Positions 39,931-49,036 are shown, counted from the first letter of the stretch. The stretch is 64,000 nucleotides of DNA from Pseudooceanicola nanhaiensis (GCF_020171315.1 NZ_JAIUZP010000004.1:124001-188000); one strand, 5' to 3'. The notes: generated by a model not told the origin, from the sequence alone. Numbers and translations: made by a program.

Positions 39931-40797
39931 ATGACACCCCAGACGACCGCTGACGCCACGCTCTACGACGCCCGCCCCTGCCATCTTGGCGAAGGAGCGC
40001 TCTGGCATCCGGAGCGCGAACAGCTCTTCTGGTTCGACATCCTAGGCCACCGGCTGCTCTCGCGCGAGGGCGACAGGCCGCTGGACTGGGACCTTGGCGA
40101 ATGCGCCTCTGCCGCCGGGTGGATCGACCGGGACCACCTGCTGATCGCCACTGAAACCGGGCTCTGGCGCTTGGCCCTTGCGACCGGCGACAAAAGCCTG
40201 CTCTGCCCGCTGGAGGCTGATATCCCCGCCACCCGCTCCAACGACGGGCGCGCCGATCCGCAGGGCGGTTTCTGGATCGGGACCATGGGCAAGGCGGCGG
40301 AACCCGGGCTTGGCGCGATCTATCGCTACCACGGGGGGGAGCTGCGCCGCCTCTACCCCGGGATCACGATCCCGAACGCGATCTGCTTCGCTCCTGACGG
40401 GCGCAGCGCCTATTTCACGGATACCGGCGTGGGCCGGATCTTCCGCGTGCCGCTCGACGCCGAGGGCTGGCCCGCAGGCGATCCCGTGCTTTTCGTCGAC
40501 GTGGCAGCAGCGGGCGCCAGCCCCGACGGCGCCGTCACCGATGCCGAGGGCGCGGTCTGGAACGCGCAATGGGGCAGCGCGCGGGTGGTCCGCTACCTGC
40601 CCGACGGCACGCCGGACCGGATCGTGCCGCTGGCGGGGCGCCATGCCTCCTGCCCGGCCTTCGGCGGACCCGGCCTGCGGACGCTCTTCGTCACCTCCGC
40701 CCGCGAGGGGATCGCGGCGCCCGACGCGGCGCAGGGCTGCACCTATGCGCTGACGCAGGAGATCGCCGGGCGGCCCGAGCCCCGCGTGCGCCTCTAA
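39931..40797 (+). CDS. SMP-30/gluconolactonase-family sugar lactonase
   Basis: 288 aa from the ATG at 39931. The six-bladed propeller family is recognised by LGEGALWHPEREQLFWFDILG (metal-binding Glu in GEGALW), TRSNDGRADPQGGFWIGTMG, IPNAICFAPDGRSAYFTDT and SPDGAVTDAEGAVW. It would hydrolyse L-arabino- or D-galactono-lactone made by the dehydrogenase, feeding the dehydratase. It is separated by 177 bp from dgoA, so it may have its own promoter, but it completes the pathway encoded upstream. Confidence 0.92.
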   Translation: MTPQTTADATLYDARPCHLGEGALWHPEREQLFWFDILGHRLLSREGDRPLDWDLGECASAAGWIDRDHLLIATETGLWRLALATGDKSLLCPLEADIPATRSNDGRADPQGGFWIGTMGKAAEPGLGAIYRYHGGELRRLYPGITIPNAICFAPDGRSAYFTDTGVGRIFRVPLDAEGWPAGDPVLFVDVAAAGASPDGAVTDAEGAVWNAQWGSARVVRYLPDGTPDRIVPLAGRHASCPAFGGPGLRTLFVTSAREGIAAPDAAQGCTYALTQEIAGRPEPRVRL

Positions 40798-40966
40798 CCC
40801 CGCAAGACGCCCTCGCACGAATGCCCCGTTGCTTGCCCTCCCGGCGCTGCGGGTCTAGGGTCCGCCTGCCCGCCCCACGGCCCTCCTCTCGGCCCGGCCC
40901 GCGGCCTCACCCGAGGCCCAACCCAAGGCCCAGCCACGGGACGACCAGCAGACAAGAGACCCCCGG

Positions 40967-42118
40967 ATGACCCCAGACCTCCGCACCCGGCTCGACGCGC
41001 AGATGGCCTTCCTGCAGGAATGCGACCGCCTCAAGTCCGTCGACCGCGCCTCGACCCTCACCGACCAGTCGCGGCAGGAAAACTCCGCCGAACACTCGTG
41101 GCAGGCAGCCCTTGCCGCGATGATCTGGCTCGAAGACCTCGCACCCGAGCGCCTGTCGCGGGTCATCGCCATGCTCCTGCTGCACGACATCGTCGAGATC
41201 GACGCGGGCGATCAGCCCATCGACCTGCCCCATGACGCCGTAGCCCTTGCCGCCGCCGAAGCCGCCGCAGCAGACCGCCTCTTTGCCCTGCTGCCCGCCG
41301 ATCAGGGCGCCGCGCTGCGGGCGCTCTGGGAGGAGTTCGAGGCCTGCGAGAGCGCCGATGCCCGCCTTGCCAAGAGCGTCGATTTCGCCGTGCCGATTCT
41401 GCAGACATGGGCCGCCAGCCCGCGCCGCGCCGATCACGAGGCCGTCTGCCGCGAGAACCTCTCGACCGGCCGCGCCCGGCTGATCGGCGAGACCCTGCCC
41501 GATCTCTTCGCCTGCCTCGCCGCCGAAGGCACCGCCAATGGCCCCATCGCCCGGCAATACACCTTCCTCGCCGAGGTGGACCGGCTCAAGTCCGTCTACC
41601 GCGCCACCACGCTCGGAGACGGCTCCCGCCGGGAAAATTCGGCAGAACATTCGTGGCACCTCGCGCTCTATGCCCTCGTGCTGGGGGAACATGCCGGGCC
41701 CGGTGTCGATCCCGCCCGGGTGGTGCAGATGCTGCTGATCCACGACATCATCGAGATCGACGCAGGCGATGCGCCGATCTTCGGCACCCATGACGTGGCC
41801 GCCAAGGAGGCAGAGGAGGCCGAGGCCGCCGACCGGCTCTTCGGCCTGCTGCCCGGGGATCAGGCGGGCCGCACCCGCGCGCTCTGGGGCGAGTTCGAAA
41901 CCAACGAGACCCCCGACGCCCGCTTTGCCAAATCGGTCGACCGGTTCCAGCCGCCGAACCAGAACCTCGCCTCCGGCGGGGGCAGCTGGGTCGAATACAG
42001 CGTCGATTACGCCACTTTCGAGGCCCGCGTCGGCGCGAAAATCGCCCATGGCGCCCCACAGCTCTTCGACTGGATCGCGCCGCAGGTGCGGGCCTTCATG
42101 GCGACACTGGTCCGCTGA
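40967..42118 (+). CDS. tandem HD-domain phosphohydrolase
   Basis: 383 aa made of two homologous halves. Half 1 has FLQECDRLKSVDRASTL, ENSAEHSW (His43), LLLHDIVEIDAGD (His73-Asp74) and AKSVD (Asp139). Half 2 has FLAEVDRLKSVYRATTL, ENSAEHSW (His228), LLIHDIIEIDAGD (His259-Asp260) and AKSVD (Asp325). Both halves keep the whole metal-binding H...HD...D set. Each half resembles the HDDC2/YfbR group of about 190-aa 5'-nucleotidases, which normally work as separate chains. The substrate is unknown; nucleotide monophosphates are likely from the family. Confidence 0.88.
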   Translation: MTPDLRTRLDAQMAFLQECDRLKSVDRASTLTDQSRQENSAEHSWQAALAAMIWLEDLAPERLSRVIAMLLLHDIVEIDAGDQPIDLPHDAVALAAAEAAAADRLFALLPADQGAALRALWEEFEACESADARLAKSVDFAVPILQTWAASPRRADHEAVCRENLSTGRARLIGETLPDLFACLAAEGTANGPIARQYTFLAEVDRLKSVYRATTLGDGSRRENSAEHSWHLALYALVLGEHAGPGVDPARVVQMLLIHDIIEIDAGDAPIFGTHDVAAKEAEEAEAADRLFGLLPGDQAGRTRALWGEFETNETPDARFAKSVDRFQPPNQNLASGGGSWVEYSVDYATFEARVGAKIAHGAPQLFDWIAPQVRAFMATLVR

Positions 42119-42166
42119 TCCCGCGGGCGCTAGGCTGGCCGCGCGAGATGCACAGGAGCCAGCCCC

Positions 42167-43870
42167 ATGGACGATTACTACGACCTCGGCGCCCACGGGA
42201 TGCCCGTCACCACCGACAGCCCGCTGGCGCAGCTCTGGTTCGACCGGGGGCTGAACTGGGTCTACGGCTATAACCACGTCGAGGCGGTCGCCTGTTTCCA
42301 CAAGGCGCTGGAGGCCGATCCCGCCTGCGCCATGGCATGGTGGGGCGTCGCCTATGCCAGCGGGCCGAACTACAACCTGCCGTGGATCAAGCTCGACCCC
42401 GTCAGCCGGGCCAAGGCGCTCGCCGTCTCCTATGACGCCTCGCAGGAAGCCCTCGCCCGGCTGGAGGGCGTCACGCAGGCCGAGGCGGACCTGATCCGCG
42501 CCCTCTCCGCCCGCTATCCGCAGCGCGACCCGATCGAAGATTTGCAGCCCTGGGTCGATGACTTTGCCGCGGCCATGCGGGCCGTCAGCGCCGCCCACCC
42601 CGATCACAAGGACCTTCGCACGATCTTTGCCGAGGCGCTGCTGAACCGCACCCCCTGGGCCATGTGGCAGCAGGCCGAACGCCGCCCCAATCCGCTGGCC
42701 GATACGCTGGAATGCCAATCCGTGCTGGAGGCCGGAATGGCCCAGCCCGGCGGCATGGCGCACCCCGGGCTGCTGCACCTCTACGTCCACCTGATGGAGA
42801 TGTCGCCCACCCCCGAGAAGGCCCTGAAGGCCGGCGACGTGCTGCGCCACCTCGTGCCGGACGCGGGCCACCTCGTCCACATGCCCACCCATATCGACGT
42901 GCAATGCGGCGCCTATCATGATGCGCTCTTCTGGAACCAGCGCGCCATCGCCGCCGACCTGAGGTATTTCGACCGCGAAGGCGGGATGAACTACTACACC
43001 GGCTACCGGATGCACGATTATCACTTCGCGATCTACGGCGCGCTCTTCCTCGGCCAGATGCAGCCCGCGCTGGAGGCGCTGCGCGGCATGGAGGCCACCT
43101 TCCCGCCCGAGCTTCTGCTGATGGAAAGCCCACCCATGGCCGAATATTTCGAGGCCTATCTCGCCATGGAGCCCCATGTGCTGATCCGCTTCGGCCAGTG
43201 GCGCGAGCTGATCGCCATGGCGCCCCCCGCCGATCCTGCCCTGCGCGCCACGCTCCACGTCACGCTGCTATATGGCAAGGCGCTCGCCCATGCGGCCCTT
43301 GGCGAGGTCGAGGCGGCACTTGCGGGCGAGGAGGCGTTCCTCGCGGCCCTTGGAGAAATGCCGCTGCGCCGCCTGCACAACAACCTCGTCAGCGACCTGA
43401 TGCAGATCGCGCGAGAGATGCTGCGGGGCGAGATCCTCTATCGTCAGCAGGCGTACACCGCCGCCTTCGCCCACCTGCGTGAGGCCGTCCGGCTGGATGA
43501 CACGCTGCCCTATGACGAGCCCTGGGGCTGGATGCAGCCCGCCCGCCATGCCCTTGGCGCGCTGCTCTACGAACAGGGCCACGTGGCGGAGGCGGAGGCC
43601 GTCTACCGCGAGGACCTCGGCCTTGCAGGCGACCTGCCCCGCGGCTCGATCCACCCGGATAACGTCTGGTCCCTCAAGGGGTTGCACGACTGTCTTGAAG
43701 CACGCGGGGAGCAGGTCGAGCGTCGGTTGATCCGGCAGAAACTGGACTTTGCGCTTGCCCGTGCCGACGCCGGTGTAGCGGCCTCCTGCGCCTGTGCGCA
43801 ATCGGCGATGCTGGCCAGCGGGCAGATCAAGGGCCCAAGCTGTTGTGCCGCGCAGCCGGCCGGGGAGTGA
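42167..43870 (+). CDS. tetratricopeptide-repeat protein
   Basis: 567 aa, GGAG motif ahead of ATG. The start is MDDYYDLGAHGMPVTTDSPLAQLWFDRGLNWVYGYNH. TPR-like helix pairs include EAVACFHKALEADPACAMAWWGVAYA, AFAHLREAVRLDDTLPYDEPW and GHVAEAEAVYREDL. A conserved central region HMPTHIDVQCGAYHDALFWNQRAIAADLRYF is typical of a large uncharacterised family in soil and marine bacteria. No signal peptide. Two cysteine-rich pieces lie near the C-terminus (SCACAQ, SCCAAQ). The function is unknown. Confidence 0.82.
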   Translation: MDDYYDLGAHGMPVTTDSPLAQLWFDRGLNWVYGYNHVEAVACFHKALEADPACAMAWWGVAYASGPNYNLPWIKLDPVSRAKALAVSYDASQEALARLEGVTQAEADLIRALSARYPQRDPIEDLQPWVDDFAAAMRAVSAAHPDHKDLRTIFAEALLNRTPWAMWQQAERRPNPLADTLECQSVLEAGMAQPGGMAHPGLLHLYVHLMEMSPTPEKALKAGDVLRHLVPDAGHLVHMPTHIDVQCGAYHDALFWNQRAIAADLRYFDREGGMNYYTGYRMHDYHFAIYGALFLGQMQPALEALRGMEATFPPELLLMESPPMAEYFEAYLAMEPHVLIRFGQWRELIAMAPPADPALRATLHVTLLYGKALAHAALGEVEAALAGEEAFLAALGEMPLRRLHNNLVSDLMQIAREMLRGEILYRQQAYTAAFAHLREAVRLDDTLPYDEPWGWMQPARHALGALLYEQGHVAEAEAVYREDLGLAGDLPRGSIHPDNVWSLKGLHDCLEARGEQVERRLIRQKLDFALARADAGVAASCACAQSAMLASGQIKGPSCCAAQPAGE

Positions 43871-43920
43871 GTATTTTTGGAAAGATGAAAGCCCGCGCGT
43901 GGTCTGGCGGGGCGCGCGCT

Positions 43921-44003
43921 AGTATCTGACATATGTCAGATACTGTCTTGACCGGCGGTGGTTTCCTGACATATGTCAGCGAAAAACCCCTGACAAAGGT
44001 CAG
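43921..44003. promoter_or_regulatory. three palindromic operators of the MarR-GNAT gene
   Basis: Operator 1 is a perfect 24-bp palindrome at 43921-43944 centred on CTGACATATGTCAG. Operator 2 is the same 14-bp core at 43966-43979. Operator 3 is a weaker copy CTGACAAAGGTCAG at 43990-44003 that covers the ribosome-binding AAAGG. Centres are 40 and 24 bp apart. The arrangement indicates autoregulation by the MarR domain encoded directly downstream. Confidence 0.75.
43948..43977 (+). promoter_or_regulatory. candidate promoter within the operator array
   Basis: TTGACC at 43948-43953, then an 18-bp spacer and TATGTC at 43972-43977. The -10 lies inside operator 2 and the -35 is flanked by operator 1, so bound repressor would block RNA polymerase. 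Confidence 0.45.
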
Positions 44004-44007
44004 ACAG

Positions 44008-44886
44008 ATGCCTCTCTCCGATATTTCCCGGGTCCGGCGGTTCAGCCGGGCTGTGACAACCGAAACCGGCGCGCTGGATCAAAGCTTCCTCGGGCGCGGC
44101 CGTCCGCTGGGGGTGGCGCGGGTGCTCAATGCCATCGGCCATGGCCGGGGCGACGTGGCGGACCTGCGGCTCTACCTCGGGCTCGATAGCGGGCAACTCT
44201 CCCGCATCCTGCGCGGGCTGGAGGACGAAGGGCTGATCACCACCGAAACGGCGCAGGAGGATGCACGGCGTCGGGTGGCGGTGCTGACCGGCAAGGGCTC
44301 CGCCGAATTCGCGGAGTACGAGGCGCTCTCGAACGCCAATGCGCACAGCCTGCTCTCACGCCATCCGGACCCGGACAAGCTGTTGGAAGCGATGGATTTC
44401 ATCGCCTCCGCCCTGACCCGCGACCGGATCACCATCGAACTGGCCGACCCCGAAAGCCCCCATGCCAACTGGTGTCTGGATCGCTATTTCGACGAGGTGA
44501 ACAGGCTCTTCAAACAGGGTTTCGAGCGGGCCAAGACCTGTGACCCGCAGGCCCCCGCCATGCGCCCGCCCGTGGGGGCCTTCCTGCTGGCGCTCTCCGA
44601 CGGGCTGCCCATCGGCTGCGTCGCGCTGAAGGGCACGGATCAGGGCTACGCAGAGGTCAAGCGGCTCTGGATCGCGCCCTCGGCCCGGGGGCTGGGGCTG
44701 TCGAAACGGATGATGCAGGAGACCGAACGCGAGGCGCAGCGCCTCGGGATCGACACCCTGCGGCTCGATACCAACGAACAGATGCCGGCGGCCATCGCGC
44801 TTTATGAAAAGACCGGCTGGACAAGGATCGAGCGCTTTAACGACGACCCCTACCCCACGCATTTCTTTGAGAAAAAGCTGAAATAG
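44008..44886 (+). CDS. MarR-family regulator fused to GNAT acetyltransferase
   Basis: 292 aa. The ATG at 44008 is preferred: it has AAAGG nine bases upstream and begins MPLSDISRVRRFSRAVT, the family start. An ATG at 43933 is in frame but lies inside operator 1. Residues 1-135 are a MarR winged helix (RVLNAIGHGRGDVADLRLYLGLDSGQLSRILRGLEDEGLI). Residues about 145-292 are a GNAT domain with the acetyl-CoA loop RLWIAPSARGLGLSKRMMQ and the end ALYEKTGWTRIERF. Such fusions couple ligand or acetylation chemistry with repression. The substrate is unknown. Confidence 0.9.
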   Translation: MPLSDISRVRRFSRAVTTETGALDQSFLGRGRPLGVARVLNAIGHGRGDVADLRLYLGLDSGQLSRILRGLEDEGLITTETAQEDARRRVAVLTGKGSAEFAEYEALSNANAHSLLSRHPDPDKLLEAMDFIASALTRDRITIELADPESPHANWCLDRYFDEVNRLFKQGFERAKTCDPQAPAMRPPVGAFLLALSDGLPIGCVALKGTDQGYAEVKRLWIAPSARGLGLSKRMMQETEREAQRLGIDTLRLDTNEQMPAAIALYEKTGWTRIERFNDDPYPTHFFEKKLK

Positions 44887-44915
44887 AAAAAGGCCTGAGA
44901 TCCCTCAGGCCTTTT
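44887..44915. terminator. bidirectional terminator between MarR-GNAT gene and mfd
   Basis: Perfect 8-bp stem GGCCTGAG / CTCAGGCC, loop ATCC, flanked by AAAAA on one side and TTTT on the other, so it works on both strands. The mfd stop codon (44905-44907) lies within the hairpin. Confidence 0.85.
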
Positions 44916-47900
44916 CCTTCTTCGCGTCCTTCACCTTCTCGGCCAGATCGCGCGCGATGGCGAAGGCGCCCTTGATCCGGTCGGCGTCGGACTTCCAGTC
45001 GCGGCGGACGATGATCTTGTTGTCCTTGACCTTCGCCAGCCCGTTCTGCGCCTGCATGAATTCCACCAGCCCCGCCGGAGAGGCGAACTTGTCGTTGTGG
45101 AACTGGATCGTCGCGCCCTTCTCCCCGCCGTCGAGCTTGGCAATGCCCGCGCGTTTGCACATGGCCTTGATCCGCACCACGAGGAGCAGCGTGTTGACCT
45201 CCTTCGGCAGCTTGCCGAAGCGGTCGATGAGTTCGGCGGCGAACCCTTCCAGCTCGACCTTGGTGGTGAGGTCCGAAAGGCGGCGGTAGAGCCCCAGACG
45301 CAGGTCCAGATCGGGCACGTAGTCCTCTGGAATCAAAAGCGAAACGCCCAAGTTGATCTGCGGCGCCCAGTGATCGTCGAGCTCCTGCAGGCCTTCCATC
45401 TCGCCCGATTTGATCTTGGCGATCGCCTCCTCCAGCATCTGCTGGTAGAGCTCATAGCCCACGTCGCGCATCTGGCCCGACTGTTCCTCGCCCAGCAGGT
45501 TGCCGGCGCCGCGAATGTCGAGGTCCTGCGAGGCCAGCGTAAAGCCCGCCCCCAGCGTATCGAGGGAGCCCAGCACGCGCAGGCGCTTCTCGGCATCCGC
45601 CGTCAGCTTCACCCGCGGTTTCGTGGTCAGATAGGCATAGGCGCGGGTCTTGGCGCGGCCCACACGGCCCCGGATCTGGTAGAGCTGCGCGAGGCCGAAC
45701 ATGTCGGCGCGGTGTACAACCATCGTATTGGCGCGCGGGATGTCGAGGCCGCTTTCCACGATCGTCGTGGCCAGCAGCACGTCGTACTTCCCGTCGTAGA
45801 AGGCGTTCATCCGCTTGTCCAACTCGCCCGCCGCCATCTGGCCGTGGGCGGTGATGAAGCTGACCTCGGGCACCTGTTCGCGCAGGAACTCCTCGATCTC
45901 GGGCAGGTCGGAGATGCGCGGCACCACGTAGAAACTCTGCCCGCCGCGGTAATGTTCGCGCAGCAGCGCCTCGCGGATGGTGACGGCGTCGAACTCGCTG
46001 ACGTAGGTGCGGATCGCCAGCCGGTCGACCGGAGGCGTGCCGATGATCGAGAGATCGCGCACGCCCGTCAGGGACAGTTGCAGCGTGCGCGGGATGGGCG
46101 TGGCTGTCAGGGTGAGCACGTGGATGTCGGAGCGCAGCTGCTTCAGCCGTTCCTTGTGGGCGACGCCGAAATGCTGCTCCTCGTCCACGATCAGCAGGCC
46201 GAGGTTCTTGAAGCGGATCTGCTTGGACAGCAGCGCGTGGGTGCCCACGACAATGTCCACGGTGCCCTTGGCGATCCCGTCACGGGTGAGCGCGGCATCC
46301 TTGGAGGAGACGAAGCGCGAGAGCGGCGCAACCTGCAGCGGGAAGCCCCGGAACCGTTCGGCAAAGCCTTGATAATGCTGGCGCGCCAGCAGCGTCGTGG
46401 GGGCGATCACCGCCACCTGAACGCCGGACATGGCGGCGATGAAGGCCGCGCGCAGGGCGACCTCGGTCTTGCCGAAGCCCACGTCGCCGCAGACCAGCCG
46501 GTCCATCGGGTGGCCCGAGCCGAGGTCGCTCAGCACGTCGCCGATGGCGCCCAGCTGGTCATCGGTTTCCTGATAGGGGAAGCGGGCCTGAAAGGCGTCC
46601 CAGGCACCGTGCGGCGGCTCGAGGATGGGCGCGGTGCGCAGGACGCGTTCCGCTGCGACGCGGATCAGCTTGTCCGCCATCTCGCGGATGCGCTGCTTGA
46701 GCTTGGCCTTCTTGGCCTGCCATGCGCCGCCGCCCAGCCGGTCGAGCATGCCGACCTCGTGGCCGTATTTCGACAGCAGTTCGATGTTCTCGACCGGCAG
46801 GTAGAGCTTGGTCTGCTCGGCGTATTCGATGGCGAGGCATTCGTGCCGGGCGCCGACCGCGGTGATGACTTCGAGCCCGAGGTAACGGCCGATGCCGTGA
46901 TCCACGTGGACCACGAGGTCCCCGGGCGACAGGCTGTTGGCCTCGGTCAGGAAATTCTCGGCCCGGCGCTTCTTCTTGGGCTGACGGATCAGGCGATCGC
47001 CGAGGACATCCTGCTCCGAGATCACGGTCAGGCGGGTGTCCTTGCCCTTGATCTTCCACGGGCCCTCGAAGCCGCTTTCCAGCGCCAGCACGGCGAGGTG
47101 CAGGCCGTGACGGTCGATGCCCTTGGCGTCGCGGATCGAGACGGCCCCGACGAGGCCCTCGTCCTCGATCAGCCCTTCCAGACGTTCCCGCGCGCCTTCG
47201 GAATAGGAGGCGATGACCACCGGCCCCTGATCCAATTTCGCGCGAACATGGTCCGCGAGCGTTTTGAAAAGGCTGACGTTTTCCAGCTGACGCTCGGGCG
47301 AGAAATTGCGCCCGATCCGCCCGCCTGCGTCCACCACGCCGGGGCCCGAGGCCCGGGGCAGCGGCGAGGTCTGGATCACCCGGCGCGCGCCAAGGGCCGC
47401 TTCCCACGCAGTGTCATCGAGATAGAGCAGCCCCGGCGGCGTCGGCTTGTAGACGCTGTCCATCTTGCCGCGCTGTTGCAGCGCATGGCGGCGGGTCTCG
47501 TACTGGTCGGCCACGCTCTCCCACCGCGCGAGGCGCGCGGGGGTGGTCTGGTCGTCCAGCATGACCGGCGCGCCGGGCATGTAACCGAAAAGGGTTTCCA
47601 GCCGCTCGTGGAAGAAGGGCAGCCAGTGCTCGATCCCCTGATGCTTGCGGCCCGCGCTGACCGCCTCGTAGAGCGGATCGTCGGTGCCTGCCGCGCCGAA
47701 CTCGATGCGGTAGTTCTGCCGGAAGCGCGTGATCGCGGCCTCGTCGAGGATCACCTCGGAGACGGGGGCCAGTTCGACGACCTCCAGCTTCTCGGTGGTG
47801 CGCTGCGTGGTGACGTCGAAGCGCCGCGCGCCATCCAGTACATCGCCGAAGAGGTCGAGCCGCACCGGCCCGCCCTCGCCCGGCGGATAGATGTCGATGA

Positions 47901-48381
47901 TGCCGCCGCGCACCGCGTAGTCGCCGGGCTCCATCACCGAATGGCTCTGCGAGAAGCCCATCCGCACGAGGAAATCGCGCAGCGCCTTTTCGTCCACCCG
48001 GCCGCCGACACGGGCGGTGAAGGCCGCCTCGCGCAGGATATCGCGGGCGGGGATGCGTTGGGTGGCGGCGTTCAGCGTGGTCAGCAGGACGAAGGTCTGC
48101 GGCATCCCGTGCACGAGACCCGCCAGCGTGGCCATCCGCGCGGCCGAGATATCGGCATGAGGCGAGACGCGATCATAGGGCAGGCAATCCCAGCCCGGGA
48201 AGCGGATCACCGGCATCTCGGGCGCGAAGAAGGCGAGCGCATCGGCCATGTTGGCCATCCGCTTGTCGTCGCGGGCCACATGGATCACCGGCCCGCCGGC
48301 GCGGGCGGCCTCGGCCAGCACAAGCGCTGCGTCGAACCCTTCCGGCGCGCCGCCGAGGGTGATGTTCGTCCGCTCGTTCAT
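44905..48381 (-). CDS. mfd: transcription-repair coupling factor Mfd
   Basis: 1158 aa, full length. The N-terminal UvrB-homology region is followed by the RNA-polymerase-interaction domain (PGDLVVHVDHGIGRYLGLEVI, about residue 490). The translocase has Walker A GDVGFGKTE (about 630), the DEEQ box LLIVDEEQHFG (about 735) and TATPIPRTL. The C-terminal domain ends in a Lys-rich tail. It removes RNA polymerase stalled at DNA lesions and recruits UvrA. It is immediately downstream of the small membrane-protein gene start region only in the opposite sense; no operon partner is obvious beyond 48386-48913, which lies four bases upstream. Confidence 0.97.
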   Translation of the reverse strand: MNERTNITLGGAPEGFDAALVLAEAARAGGPVIHVARDDKRMANMADALAFFAPEMPVIRFPGWDCLPYDRVSPHADISAARMATLAGLVHGMPQTFVLLTTLNAATQRIPARDILREAAFTARVGGRVDEKALRDFLVRMGFSQSHSVMEPGDYAVRGGIIDIYPPGEGGPVRLDLFGDVLDGARRFDVTTQRTTEKLEVVELAPVSEVILDEAAITRFRQNYRIEFGAAGTDDPLYEAVSAGRKHQGIEHWLPFFHERLETLFGYMPGAPVMLDDQTTPARLARWESVADQYETRRHALQQRGKMDSVYKPTPPGLLYLDDTAWEAALGARRVIQTSPLPRASGPGVVDAGGRIGRNFSPERQLENVSLFKTLADHVRAKLDQGPVVIASYSEGARERLEGLIEDEGLVGAVSIRDAKGIDRHGLHLAVLALESGFEGPWKIKGKDTRLTVISEQDVLGDRLIRQPKKKRRAENFLTEANSLSPGDLVVHVDHGIGRYLGLEVITAVGARHECLAIEYAEQTKLYLPVENIELLSKYGHEVGMLDRLGGGAWQAKKAKLKQRIREMADKLIRVAAERVLRTAPILEPPHGAWDAFQARFPYQETDDQLGAIGDVLSDLGSGHPMDRLVCGDVGFGKTEVALRAAFIAAMSGVQVAVIAPTTLLARQHYQGFAERFRGFPLQVAPLSRFVSSKDAALTRDGIAKGTVDIVVGTHALLSKQIRFKNLGLLIVDEEQHFGVAHKERLKQLRSDIHVLTLTATPIPRTLQLSLTGVRDLSIIGTPPVDRLAIRTYVSEFDAVTIREALLREHYRGGQSFYVVPRISDLPEIEEFLREQVPEVSFITAHGQMAAGELDKRMNAFYDGKYDVLLATTIVESGLDIPRANTMVVHRADMFGLAQLYQIRGRVGRAKTRAYAYLTTKPRVKLTADAEKRLRVLGSLDTLGAGFTLASQDLDIRGAGNLLGEEQSGQMRDVGYELYQQMLEEAIAKIKSGEMEGLQELDDHWAPQINLGVSLLIPEDYVPDLDLRLGLYRRLSDLTTKVELEGFAAELIDRFGKLPKEVNTLLLVVRIKAMCKRAGIAKLDGGEKGATIQFHNDKFASPAGLVEFMQAQNGLAKVKDNKIIVRRDWKSDADRIKGAFAIARDLAEKVKDAKKEKA

Positions 48382-48385
48382 GGGA

Positions 48386-48913
48386 TCAGCCTCCCAGTAC
48401 GCCGATCGAGAAATTCTTGAACATGCCCCAGAGCGCGGTGACGAAGATCGCCACGACGCCGATGGCCTGCACGCCGATCCTGTGGCGCATCAGGCGCTTG
48501 TGCAGATCGGCGCCCTGCGGCTCCTCCACCCGGATGCGGACGGCGGTGCGCAGGCTCAAGAGCCCCACGAAGGACATGGGGAAGGCCAGCAGGAAGACCG
48601 CCTGCGCGAATTCCACCCCGTAGAGGAAGCCCAGAAGCCCCAGCACCGTCAGGATGAAACAGCCGAAGGACAGCAGCACCGTGCCCGACAGCTGGTTGAT
48701 ATAGAGGATGCGGTTGATGTTGATCCGCACCATGTCCTCGAGGTCGGCCTCGGCCTGCCCCCCGACGCGGCGCGCGCGCAGGACCATGTCATAGGGCACA
48801 CCCAGCACCCAATGGCTGGCCGTCGACCAGACCACCGCAAGCGCGATCCAGAACCACAGGTTCGAGAAGGAGCGCATGTCGATGAGTTCGAATATCGTTT
48901 CGTGAAGGTTCAC
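48386..48913 (-). CDS. DUF599-like integral membrane protein
   Basis: About 175 aa if the GTG at 48913 (VNLHETIFELIDMRSF, GAGGG upstream) is used; an ATG at 48877 would give 163 aa. Four membrane segments are visible (LWFWIALAVVWSTASHWVL, GTVLLSFGCFILTVLGLLGFLYG, FLLAFPMSFVGLLSL, IGVQAIGVVAIFVTALWGMF). A conserved loop lies between them, RRVGGQAEADLEDMVRININRILYINQ. The layout fits the DUF599 family of bacterial membrane proteins. The function is unknown. It is followed by mfd four bases later and probably co-transcribed with it. Confidence 0.75.
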   Translation of the reverse strand: MNLHETIFELIDMRSFSNLWFWIALAVVWSTASHWVLGVPYDMVLRARRVGGQAEADLEDMVRININRILYINQLSGTVLLSFGCFILTVLGLLGFLYGVEFAQAVFLLAFPMSFVGLLSLRTAVRIRVEEPQGADLHKRLMRHRIGVQAIGVVAIFVTALWGMFKNFSIGVLGG

Positions 48914-49036
48914 CGGGGCCCTCTCGGCCTTTTGACTGCCGCACCTTAGTAGCGCCCGTTTTCGGTAATTCCTACCCTTGAGGCGCGTCGCATTCCATGC
49001 CACCTCACTCTTGTATGATCAAGAAAGGATCCGCTG

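Noticed and set aside
43933-44007. 25-codon N-terminal extension of the MarR-GNAT protein
   Set aside because: The ATG lies inside a perfect palindrome without ribosome site, and the 44008 start matches the family N-terminus.
45097-48420. 1107-aa plus-strand open frame opposite mfd
   Set aside because: mfd is unambiguous on the other strand, and the opposing frame has no domain.
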